Positions 50,406 through 60,563 of a stretch of 64,000 bases of DNA are shown here, piece after piece. Positions within the stretch are counted from its first letter, which is position 1, and the number at the start of each line of letters is the position of its first letter. The position numbers were made by a program, and so were the translations under genes. The notes under the pieces were generated by a model. The model ran no database searches and was not told the DNA's origin. It saw only the letters and a list, made by a program, of their open reading frames with translations. This DNA comes from Nymphaea colorata (Eukaryota; Streptophyta; Magnoliopsida; Nymphaeales; Nymphaeaceae), in contig NC_045138.2 of the NCBI RefSeq assembly GCF_008831285.2, positions 5,239,205-5,303,204 on the forward strand, in the 5' to 3' direction.

Positions 50406-53400
50406 ATGATAGAGAAACTCACCTGCAACCCAGACTGTCTTCAGCTTGGAATCCGCAGCGCCAATATCATCGACGACGCTGCTAGCTCCAATCAAAGAGA
50501 TAAAACATTCAAGGGAGCCAAGTCCACCGAGCATAATACCCTGAAAATTACCTCCAAACTCAATGGTCCTAACTATTTGAGTTGGGCAAAGGCTGCTCGC
50601 TTGTTCCTTAGTGGAACATCAAAGATATCATATATTAACGGGAAAACCAAAGCTCCAGCCACTACTGATCCCAGTTACGATCAATGGGAATCAGAGAAAG
50701 ACATGGTTATGGCGTGGCTGCTCAACTCTATGGAACCATCCATAGCAAATCTGTTTACATATCAAGATACCGCGCATGGAATATGGGAGGCTCTGAAAGA
50801 ACGTTACAGTGAGCAAAATAATCTTGATCGAGTATACCAGATACAATGCAAGATTGCCAGTCTCACCCTCCATGACCAAGACATGCAGCGGTACATTGGG
50901 AGAATCAGGAGTCTATTTGATGATCTCATCCAATATCGACCAGCGACCTCTGATCCAGTCATTTACAAACAGTGTTTTGAAGAAGATCAAATCTTCAAGG
51001 TCCTCGTTGGATTGGGTGAGGACTATGAAGCCAGGACCTTGAATTGAGGGAGGACTATGAAGCCTTAAGGACTCAAATCCTCAATACTATGCTACTGCCA
51101 AAATTCAATGCTGTTTGTCAAATGATTCAAAGAGAGGTGTCAAGGCAAAGAGTCATAAGCATCCCTCCTAAAACGGACTCTATAGAAGACAGGCAAGAAA
51201 GAATGGCATGCCTTTCACAATCCGGCACTAATCAAGGCATACAAAGGTACCACTCAAACACACACACAAAACACAGCAAACTTAAGTGTACACACTGCAG
51301 GAATTTGGGTCACACACGCGATTGCTGCTGGGAACTTGTGGGGCAACCAGGGAAGGAAAAGGGATCTTCTTCAATCCCAGACAAAGACATCAACCTTGCG
51401 AACTTTGTCACCAATGATGATGTGGAAAAAATCTTCCAGAAATTCTCTAAAGCAAATCTAGTATCTTCTCAACCAGTGGGCGATGTCTCAGAAGGTAAGT
51501 TCTATGCCATGCCTTATTGACTGTCACTAAAAATAAATTCTAGATAGTTGATTCTGGTACTACTGATCACATGACTAATGATCCCACAAGATTTGCCTAT
51601 CTAAATAAGGATCTTCATCGTTCTATTTTTTCTGTTGATGGGTCATTTATAGTTGTTGCTGGCATTGGAAAAACAACATTCTTCAAAAAAATATTAGTTC
51701 CGCTTTACTTGTTCCTAAGTTGGTATCAACCTTATGTTTGTTAGCAAAATTACTCAAGATTATGATTGTCTTGTTGTTTTCTCCAGGAAGGATGCAACGT
51801 TTCAGGACCCGGGTATGAATAAGGTGATTGGTAAGGGCCGACGCCATAATGACCTCTACACTTTGGACATCGACAATCTTCACCAAATCAAAATCGACTC
51901 AAAGGACCAATTACCAAATTTGGCAAGCTTGATTAGAACACATATGCATTCGGAACCTCAGTCGCCTCATCTCTTCCCTCACCATTGATAATAATAAAGC
52001 ATGTGATGCATGCGAAGTCACCAAATTCACATGCCCCCCCTTCCGGCCGACTCATGAAAGGTCTGACAAAGCTTTCAATCTCATTCACTCGGATGTTTTG
52101 GGGATCTGCTCCGGAGGACTCTCATGCTGGTTTTAAGTTCTATGTCTCTTTCATTGATGATATGACTCATGTAACTTGGATTTATTTTCTCAAAAATAAA
52201 ATTAAAGTGCAAAAAAAAAATTTTGAATTCTATGCCCTCATTCTCACTCAATACGGTGCTAAGATAAAAAGGATTCGCTCTCACAATGGTGGTGAATATG
52301 CGAATGATGCATAGAAAAACATTATGAAGAAACATCGAATGCAACCCCAATATACCTGCGCCGGGACAACATCAGCAAAATGGCTTTGCAGAAAAAAAAA
52401 ACCGACAACTTCTGAATACTGCTCGGGCTCTTATGATGCACAAGAATGTACCTCATATTTTTTGTAGCGAAGCCATTGGAACAGCATGTTATATATCCAA
52501 TCGAGTTCTAAACTCTACCATAGAAGGAAAAATTCCTCTTGAACTCCTTCTCAATAAGCTGTTGTCACTTAAACACCTCAGGGTATTTGGGTGCAAATGT
52601 TTCGTACATGTGCAAGAAAAATGCAGAAATAAATTCCAGTGATGTGCAATTAAGTGTATATTCTTGGGATATTCAAGCAAACAAGGAGGTTATCGCTGTT
52701 TTGACCCACTCTCTAAAAGTATGATTGTATCTTGGGTTGTAAAATTCTATGAAAATGAACATTTCTCTGACAGCTGCATACAGGGGGAGGCAGATAACAG
52801 AAACTCTGCTGAAAATAGTGTTGATGATACTCCACATCCGCCGGCTAACATCTTCACAAGTGAAATGCCTACATGCCAACCAGGTATGGCCCACTTTCCC
52901 AGTAACAACAGCAGCCTTGAAAACACTATTTTGTAGGAAGACAAACCACCTACCAACATTGAGCCTCAACCAAGCGTAAGACGTTACTCTAGAGTGACTT
53001 GGCCTCCATCCAGGTTAAGTGATTACTATACTTACTTATCCGCTGGAAGTCTTCATTCAATAGACAATTATCTCTCTTTTGAAGCTCTATCACGTAATTA
53101 CAAGTCATACATCTTTGCTACTTATGGTCATCAGAGCCAATAAACTTTAATGAAGCTAGTGCAGACTTACGGTGGAGGACAGCCATGGAAGAAGAAATCA
53201 AGGTGCTTGAAAAGAACCATACTTGGGATCTTGTTCCTCTACTAAATGGAAAGAATCTGGTAGGTTGCAAATGGATCTAAAAAATAAAGTTCAAGAGTAA
53301 TGGACAAGTGGAGCGATATAAGGCTCACCTCATTACAAAAGGCTTCACTTAGACAGAAGGAATCAATTACAATGAAACCTTTTCCCCAGTAGCAAAAATG

Positions 53401-54660
53401 AACACTGTGAGAGCTCTTCTTTCAGTTGCATTTACAAAAAAAGTGAAACCTTCTCCAACTTGATGTAAAGAATGCATTTCTCCATGGTGAATTGGAAGAA
53501 GAGGTCTACATGGAAGTACCACAAGGAGTTAACTGCTGATCTGGACATTTTTGCAAACTAAGGAAAGCTCTTTATGGATTGAAGCAATAACCTCGTGCCA
53601 GGTTTGCTCATCTAAAAACAACACTCATCAAGTACAGATTTCAACAAAGCTTTGCTGATTACACCATGTTCACATCCACTAGAAAATCCAATGTAACCGT
53701 CTTGCTTGTGTACGTGGATATATGATACTGTAAACGACTTTGAGATCATGCAGGCTATAAAAAAACATTTAAATAGTGAGTTTGAAATCAAAGATTTTAG
53801 ACTGCTGCAATACTTCCTTGGAATAGAAGTAGCTCACTCCGACAAAGGAGTATTTATATGTCAATACAAATACACAATTGATCTCTTGAAAGATAATGGA
53901 TATCTAGGCACCAAACCCACAAACACGCCCCTTGAGATGAACTGCAAGCTAAGGAAATAAGGTGGTTATATTGTCAAAAATAAATAATGTTTCCAAAAAC
54001 TAGTTGGAAAACTTAAATATTTGACAGTTACGCGGCCTGACGTTATGTATGCTGTCTGTGTCATTAGCAATTCATGCACCAGCCAAGATCCCATCATGTT
54101 GAAGCAGCTCACCAGATTTTGAGGTACTTAAAGGGGACATCAGGAAAGGAACTCCTAATGAGACGCGATCAATCTCCTCACGTTATTGACTATTGTGATG
54201 CGGACTGGGCTGAGCACCCAAATGACAGACGGTCAACATCAAGTTACTACACATTTCTCGGAAGAAATTTGATCACTTGGCAAAGTAAAAAGCAATCCGT
54301 AGTAGCCCATTCCAGCACAAAGGCTGAATACCGAGCCATGGCCATATGTACATGTGAATTGATTTGGCTTAAGTCCTTCCTTAAGGATATGAATGTCGAA
54401 ACTCACTCCCCAATGGAACTTAAGTGCAACAACATGGCTGCTATTCATATTGGTGTGAAACCTGTATTTCATGAACGAACAAAATATGTCGAAGTCAACT
54501 GTCATTTCATTCAAGAAAAAATTCAAGATGTCATCATTCCAACTTCTCATGTTAGAAGCAAAAACCAGCTCGCTGACATCTTCACAAAAAGTCTATGGAA
54601 AGAAAGGCACATGATGATTATGGACAAGTTGGGGCCGACTGATGTCTGCCTACCAACTTG
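50406..54660 (+). mobile_element. Ty1/Copia retrotransposon, decayed, gag to RNase H
   Basis: Order: gag 50460-51480 with an intact zinc knuckle (CTHCRNLGHTRDC); protease near 51555 (VDSG); gag-pre-integrase 51734-51900; integrase 52070-52640 (HSDV, NGGEYANDA, FGCKCFV). The reverse transcriptase spans 53160-53960, including KAHLITKGFT and FLGIEVAHSDKGVF. RNase H lies at 54074-54661 (DADWAEHPNDRRSTSSY, KAEYRAMA, DIFTKSL). Gene order gag-PR-IN-RT-RH is diagnostic of Copia. It is broken by stops and shifts, including a 33-base repeat insertion at about 51032-51064. The YVDD region near 53710 is damaged. It is related to the truncated element at 30290. Confidence 0.93.
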
Positions 54661-54670
54661 AGGGGGAGTT
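54661..54670 (+). promoter_or_regulatory. Polypurine tract of the Copia element
   Basis: AGGGGGAGTT directly after the polyprotein stop (tga 54659-54661) and directly before TGTTAG. This is the standard plus-strand priming site of plant Copia elements. Confidence 0.85.
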
Positions 54671-55070
54671 TGTTAGCACATTTGGAAGGAAGCTCTGTCA
54701 CTGTCTCCTCCATAGAAAGAAATCCTCAGCAGCTAACATTCATCTCCTTCTTGGAAAGACATCCTCACCAGCTAACAGTTGATCATATCTTTGGAAAGAG
54801 GTGCAACGGAATGAGAATCTCGTCAATCTTGCCTTACTTCTTTAACTGTCTCTGTAACTCCCTGTTTTCCAAGGATCTTAAACCATTGGGATATTTAAAG
54901 GAAGAAGGGGCTGTAACTCTTTAAGGTGATCATTCATATGGCATCAGTAAGTGAAATAAGAGAGACAAAAAACAGTGCTTCCTCTGCTTTCATGGATGTA
55001 GGCTATTAATGCCGAACCACTTTAAATTTAAACTGTCCCTTGTTTTCTTCCTGCCTTCCTTCAATGAAAT
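54671..55070 (+). mobile_element. 3' LTR of the Copia element
   Basis: It begins TGTTAGCACA right after the polypurine tract. It contains a phrase common near the end of plant Copia LTRs, 'ggatgtaggctattaatgccgaaccac', at about 54995-55021. The right boundary is uncertain: the sequence passes into the ARM-type gene block at about 55075. No matching 5' LTR was found left of the gag region, so the element has lost its 5' end or was rearranged there. Confidence 0.75.
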
Positions 55071-55077
55071 TTAACGG

Positions 55078-56235
55078 CACCCACCAAATGTCTCTCCAAC
55101 CACCCCTCGTCCTCCACCTTCTCCTCCTCCTCCGCAGAAGGGGACCCTCCATTGCCACCATCTCCACAAGAAATGGTGAAATCCTGAATTTCTTCACCAC
55201 TTGCACTGGCCAGTTCTTTCTCTTCACTATGTCCGTGAGATTTTGACCTCTACAAGAGCACCAGCTTCCTCATCAGATCCTCCTCCATCATGGCCTTGAT
55301 TGCCTCCTTTCTGCCAGAGTGCCCAATCTCCAGAGTACAATCCCAAGCATCTGATTTCAAGCCCTCGTCTTCCAAATCCAATGCCTTTATGATCTTGTGG
55401 AGCTCTCCCCTTTGGTGAATCTCATCGACAAAGGGGCTTTTGATGTTGATGATCAAGCTATAGAGGACCCTGAGGCCATAGGCGGAGCCCAATTCCACCA
55501 GGGCCATCGCCATCGGGCTCATCACCACCTGACCCACGAACACATCCGTGTTGTACCTCACCAGAGCCGCCATGGCGAAGGAGTAATTCTCCTTGACCCA
55601 CTGGATGACTTCCCATCGCACAGGACCGATCCGAGGACATAAAAATCATGGGACCTCAGCATAGTGTCCTGGAGACCTGGGTTGAACCCCTCCAGAAGTC
55701 GGGTCTCAAAGGCGGACAGCAGCCTGATGACCTTCACCTCCTCCTCATCCTCACTGAGCAGTGACTTCACCAGCTCCTTGATGCTCTTCCGGCTGATCCA
55801 CGCCTAAATCTCTGACTCGATGAGGGCAACGACGCACACTATGTTGCTGCCAAGGATGTGGTTCCTGATGTAGGAATTGATGACAGTGAGGTAGGAGCAG
55901 GGGAGCTGGTTGTCCACCTGGGAGTGGATGCTACAGAGGTGGTGGGTGAGGTCAGCAAGCTTGGTGTCCTTGAACTTGGAGGCGAGGTCCTCAGTCTGGA
56001 GGTGGAGGAGGGCCTTGACGGCACTGCCCTCCTCCTCCTGCTGCTTCCCGCCGGCAGTGGGAGACTCCCGTATCTGTCGGAATGCCTCCTTCAGCGCATG
56101 CATGATGGTGAGCACCTGTGTCTGGTGCGCCTCCTCCCCACCTTTCATGGTGGTGCTGCTGTTGCAGACGGCGACCATAGCCCTCCCTTCCTCTCCCTCC
56201 ATCTTCTCTGACTTCTTGCCTTGCATCGGTCTCAA
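55078..56235 (-). pseudogene. Armadillo-repeat-type protein pseudogene
   Basis: Read from the ATG at 56235 the frame runs 143 codons to a TAG at 55804-55806, then continues in the same frame ([32 protein letters not shown]) to a frameshift at about 55622. It resumes as [34 protein letters not shown] and [17 protein letters not shown], ending at TAG 55250-55252. The helical repeats and the 'GRKEAI.AM.EE.L..KL' pattern resemble a plant ARM-fold family of unknown function (recognised from memory, moderate trust). Both stops could come from CAG to TAG. GC content is clearly higher than in the neighbours. Its 3' end abuts the Copia LTR. Confidence 0.7.
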
Positions 56236-56882
56236 GTCCCAACAACTAGTCCTTTCTGAGACAGAAAAAAGAAAGGAAGGACGGGACCGAACTGTCCAAG
56301 ACTGAGAAGAGTGGGGTTGGTATTTCCTTCGTCTAACTCCCTCATGCCTCCACTGGCTCCTCCTCCATGGGCTTTTGATTATCAGAACAGCCTTTTCATT
56401 ATGTGATCATCAAATAGAGAGAGCAAATATTACAAAAGTTTGCTCCTATTCTTAGAGAGAGAAAAATATTATTACAAAACTTTCATCATACAGAGAGAGA
56501 AAAAGTTCGAGAGAGAAAGGTGGCATAAGATATCACCACATTAGTAGCTTCAAGAACCGCAACTATCAACCACATTAGTAGTTTGAGAGAGAATTTGTAG
56601 TTTGATTGATCTTTCCTGAAGTATCCGAGTGCATAAATATCATATGCTCAAAGAATTTCTAGTGGAAACTTTTGGTTATTGATATATAGCAGAGAAGTTA
56701 AAGATGTTAACTCAGACCTTTTTTGGTTGTGCGACCACGGTAGCTCATTTGATGTTAAAATCCACTTCTTTTTTAAAAGTTGTTTGAACTAAAGGGATGA
56801 TTGACAGCAGACCAGCAAGGGCAAGCGACCCTCCCTTTGTATATAAACCACTTATGAACAGTTTACTTAGATGAATCTGATA
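56236..56882. other. Non-coding region upstream of the ARM-type pseudogene
   Basis: Nothing coding is supported. Short 'gagagagaaa' runs occur at about 56450-56590, including two similar 'cacattagtag' phrases. It would include the promoter of the minus-strand pseudogene. Confidence 0.5.
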
Positions 56883-57300
56883 TTATAACGACCCGGCCCA
56901 CTCCCTAACAGTTTTGGCTCCAACCTTAAAAATCTAAGAACCAGGACAATCATTTATGGAATGACCCCCTTTATAAACCCTTGAAGATCCCTCACAATCT
57001 TCAATACGGGAATAAACATTTGGGGCATTACAATCCTCCCCCCTTAAGGCACACGCGTCTACGCGTGTGGGACCCTAGATCCGAGTGTTGAACCGGCTCT
57101 GAATACCACTATAATGACCAGACCACTCCTGGGCTCGGCCCTTTGGTTTGACGGATCCCAACCCGCCCCCTAATAGTTTCGGCTCCAACCTTAAAAAGGC
57201 TAGGAACCAGAACAATCATTTATGGTAATGACTCCCTTTATAAACCCTTGAAGATCCCTCACAATCTTCAATATGGGACTAAACATTTGGGGCGTTACAG
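56883..57300. repeat. LTR-like direct repeat with palindromic spacer
   Basis: Two related units, about 56885-57032 and 57110-57299, share 'ggctccaaccttaaaaa', 'gaaccag.acaatcatttatgg', 'ccctttataaacccttgaagatccctcacaatcttcaata' and 'aaacatttggggc.ttaca'. Between them lies 'cctccccccttaagg' followed by the near-perfect palindrome CACACGCGTCTACGCGTGTG (57050-57069). The layout suggests remains of LTR ends or a short terminal-repeat element. Confidence 0.6.
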
Positions 57301-57880
57301 ATATGGCTGTTTTCTAAGTGAGAAGGCTTTCATACAAATTATTAGCATCTTGATTTATAGGATCAGATATGGAATTATTTCAATACGACAGATTTTCATG
57401 ACAATTTTCTTGGCTCCAGTATTCGATCGAATCATTGACAGAATCTCCTTCCTCATTTGGATCTACATCTGAGCATTCTTGCTTTATCACATTACAACTG
57501 TTGACTCCCCTTTCAAATGTGTTTCCAACATTTCCTCGAGCCCCAAGTCGTGTTAGTGCTGGTATGGATTCAAGCATAGGTTTGGTTACGTTGGTAGGAA
57601 GGACGCAACAATTTGAAAAAAATGATAATTGTGTTATTAATTTGCTAGTTTTAAATGTTTAAGATTTGGTGTTTTGCTTTTGTTTTCTGGGGGTGTAGCT
57701 GGAAGCCCCTCCCTCTTTCCTCCTGCCCCGCGGTTTGGGGCTTTTTTGTGACTTAAGTGTGAAGCACGACACCCATCAACTAAGCATCACACACCCACCA
57801 TTTGTAGTGTAGGTGAATAGCACTCATGAGAATCGAGTTGACAATCGGCCTTATGCTATACAGCCAGTCTGACCAGCTAT
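57301..57880. other. Non-coding region
   Basis: No gene is supported. A short minus-strand ORF (57380-57577) has no family features. A G/C-rich 'ccccgcggtttggggc' lies near 57727. Confidence 0.5.
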
Positions 57881-58299
57881 GCTACCTATAAGATTTGGTG
57901 ACTCTATGTTGGTTTCTAGATTTCCATGAGATGATGTTAGGTCCCGTGAAGATGACATACCAATTTATTAACTTTCTATCCTCTGGGCATCCTACACAAT
58001 CAACATTAAAGAATGCAGACAATTTCCATTCAACATTAGATAATGTAGACAATTTGATTGAAGTTGATCTGACTATTTTCATACGGCAACTTAGAGTGAC
58101 CGTTAAGTAGCCAAAAAGGTGTTTCACATAGTCCTCAGTTGATTCATGAACTTGCAAGTACATACCACAAAGCTCCAATGATGCATATGTGTTTATTGTG
58201 GAAAGCAAAAGATGATCTATCAAACTTGAATATGGGTCTACTGGCAACTTCAAGAGTGATGGCAGGCTTGCAGTAATTCTCCATATATATAAATATATA

Positions 58300-58335
<36 letters not shown>

Positions 58336-59130
58336 TGTATGTATGTATGTATGTGTGTGTGTGTGTGTGTGTGTATAAATAGTATTTGATTGGCAATAAG
58401 TTGTCATCTTATATATTTTACAGAGAACATGCCACAATTAGTTTGTTAATTTTAGTGACTATGATGTTTTTCTACCTCAACCATGTTACTTCTAGTGACT
58501 ATGATGTCATCTACACAAATCATCAATGAGGATTTTATGGACATATCTACTTGTGACTCTGAACCCAAAGTTTGATGAGCAAGGAGGACATGCCTTGTTA
58601 GCCTTTTTTTGACATGGACAATGCTTTATTGAGGCGATAAACATGATTTGGAACCCATTAATCTTAAAACCATGGTGGTTGCATCATGAACCACCTTTTA
58701 CTTTAATATTTGTTCTGAGAAAGTGTTGGCACCTAATTCATGTGAAGATCTACCCTTGGAGATAGCCATGGTTGAGATCAACTGCTTTGTAGTTTGGTTA
58801 ACAATAGGACTATAAGTTTCATATTATTATATCCCTTCTTATGGATTATACCTTCTGCAAAGTGGCGAGATTTGTATTTAGCAATTGAGCCATTAGAGTT
58901 CCTCCCTGTTAATCTAAATATTCATCCACATCTAACATTATTATGTGAGTTGTTGGCTGAGACAAGCCCACAATTGATTTGTATAAAAGGACCCCAACTC
59001 TTGTTCCATAGCTTGAGCGCTTTTAGGATTACATTTTGCGTTAGCATGAACTCTGAGTTCAACTTAACTTGTATTGACTTCACTAAGGAGACATAAAGGA
59101 AGACTATATTTAGATGGAAAATGAGCATTT
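57881..59130 (-). mobile_element. Copia remnant, reverse transcriptase to RNase H, minus strand
   Basis: Minus-strand pieces in order: 'NIVFLYVSLVKSIQVKL' near 59100 (reverse-transcriptase N-terminal region); CVDDIIVTRSN near 58500, the catalytic YVDD region with Tyr changed to Cys; then the RT-RNase H linker (58253 to about 58100). RNase H follows with DCVGCPEDRK and ISWKSRNQH at about 57900-58000. Stops and shifts are many. A compound microsatellite sits inside. Sequence to about 59930 may hold more of the same element in unrecognisable form. Confidence 0.75.
58282..58378. repeat. Compound microsatellite (AT)n(GTAT)n(GT)n
   Basis: AT repeats pass into about eleven GTAT units and then about eleven GT units. 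It lies inside the minus-strand Copia remnant. Confidence 0.95.
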
Positions 59131-59944
59131 AGTGCTCTTGTTTCATCCATAGATTGGTTAATCATATGGTGACTTCAAATTAATTAGTTATATTACTGTA
59201 TGTCTTTCACTAGATGGGTCTAAACTCCAGTTCCACTTCATGATTTCCTTTCCTTTCTTCTTCTCTTGGTTGGTTGATGGGACATGGGGTTTCATGTACA
59301 AATAGGTGACTCATGAGGAACTTTGTCTTGACCAAGCTATGGGTGGATGAACATACACAAAGTTTCATTTTGGGCAAGATATATTTTGAATGTCTCTTGA
59401 ATTGCAGCGGGCTTGGATTATTTGGTTTAGTTTCAATTACAATTAGTTTTTTAATTAATTAATAGCATTTAAAAACTGCAAAAGGTTTTCTTCATAGAAA
59501 GCAGTATGTTGAGAAATGTATGTTTTGCAAGAGTGAGGGGCCATAACATATATATCCTTTATAATGCTCATATTCAACATAAAACCACATGGTTTGACTT
59601 TAAATCTAATAATTCTCAAATAGAAAAAAATGAAGGTCACAAGTGCAGCCAAAATTTTCATAAAGGCTTTCTTGTTTGAACTGTTTATGCACAAACATTG
59701 AAGTACTTTGCTTGTATAAATGTTTCTCATTGTATTTTTCTTAGTGCACATGAACATGTAAAACATCTTTGAGATCAATTTTTTGAATTTGAAGGGAAAA
59801 CAATGTGATGTTACCAAACAGTGTGAGATCGACTTTACATTCATTTTTGTTGGTGATACCATTGATAATATCCACTACAATGTGATGTGTTGCCCTAGAA
59901 TCTAGATGCTATATACCATCTTGATGAAAGTTTGATGCCGGCGA
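59131..59944. other. Non-coding region, possibly decayed Copia
   Basis: No gene is supported. The minus-strand ORF 59455-59862 (135 codons) is Lys/Ile/Phe-rich and matches no family I know. A linker-like 'KEIMKWNWSLDP' on the minus strand near 59230 could belong to the neighbouring Copia remnant. Confidence 0.4.
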
Positions 59945-60468
59945 TGTGGCAAAAGCTTGGGTATGTCATAGCATTGCCTTGCCGTATGGTTCTTCCATCC
60001 ACAAAATTGGTGTGCAGTCGGTTTATTCCTATAAAACTTTGCATTCTGGTTGTTCCCTTGTGTCGTGTCTATATTGTCATCCTTTGCTTTTGCTGTATTT
60101 TGCTTTTTTTATCTTAAGTCTTAGTGTAAGCTCGAATGTTCCCCGGTGTCGGAGCACCTTCCTAAAACCGGCCCCAAGTGTAAGATTGGGATTCTTTGTT
60201 TTGGATGGTCAGCATGGGAATTCTGTAAGCGGCTTCGGGCATCCATTGTAAGTAAAGTGTAAAAGCTTACTTGCTTTTCCTCGTGATTTACTCAACTGTT
60301 TAAGTGAATATATTGTGAGTTTTCTTTCCACACTTTTTGTGTATTTTGTGTCTTGAGTTTTCGAAAAAACGTTCAAGTGATCTATGCCCACTTGAACAAG
60401 GCGAAGGCTTGTGGCTTACTGGCGAGAGTTTGCAGCACTGCACGGTCCGAAGGAGTCAGCCCGTGACA
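59945..60468 (+). mobile_element. 5' LTR of a Ty3/Gypsy element
   Basis: The segment runs from TGTGGCAAAAGC to ..CCGTGACA, so it starts with TG and ends with CA. It lies two bases before a tRNA-Met-type primer site. The right end is well fixed by that site. The left end is inferred from the TG and could be 59933 instead. The partner LTR would lie beyond the window. Confidence 0.7.
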
Positions 60469-60470
60469 AC

Positions 60471-60488
60471 TGGTATCAAAGCTAGGTT
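60471..60488 (+). promoter_or_regulatory. Primer-binding site of the Gypsy element
   Basis: TGGTATCAAAGCTAGGTT matches the common plant LTR-element site complementary to the 3' end of initiator tRNA-Met, with one difference (A for G at the ninth base). It sits two bases after the LTR. Confidence 0.85.
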
Positions 60489-60563
60489 CTGCTCAATCTG
60501 GGCAAGCAATTAGAGAGTCGGTGTAGAGCTTCACGCTGGCATGCTGGTGTTGATGAGAACGCC

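Noticed and set aside
55858-56243. Plus-strand and alternative-frame ORFs over the ARM-type gene
   Set aside because: High GC content opens several frames. Only the minus-strand frame starting at 56235 gives a family-like pattern that continues beyond the first stop.
58282-58378. Telomere- or centromere-like satellite
   Set aside because: Units of two and four bases (AT, GTAT, GT) over less than 100 bases are a simple microsatellite, not a plant telomere (TTTAGGG) or satellite.
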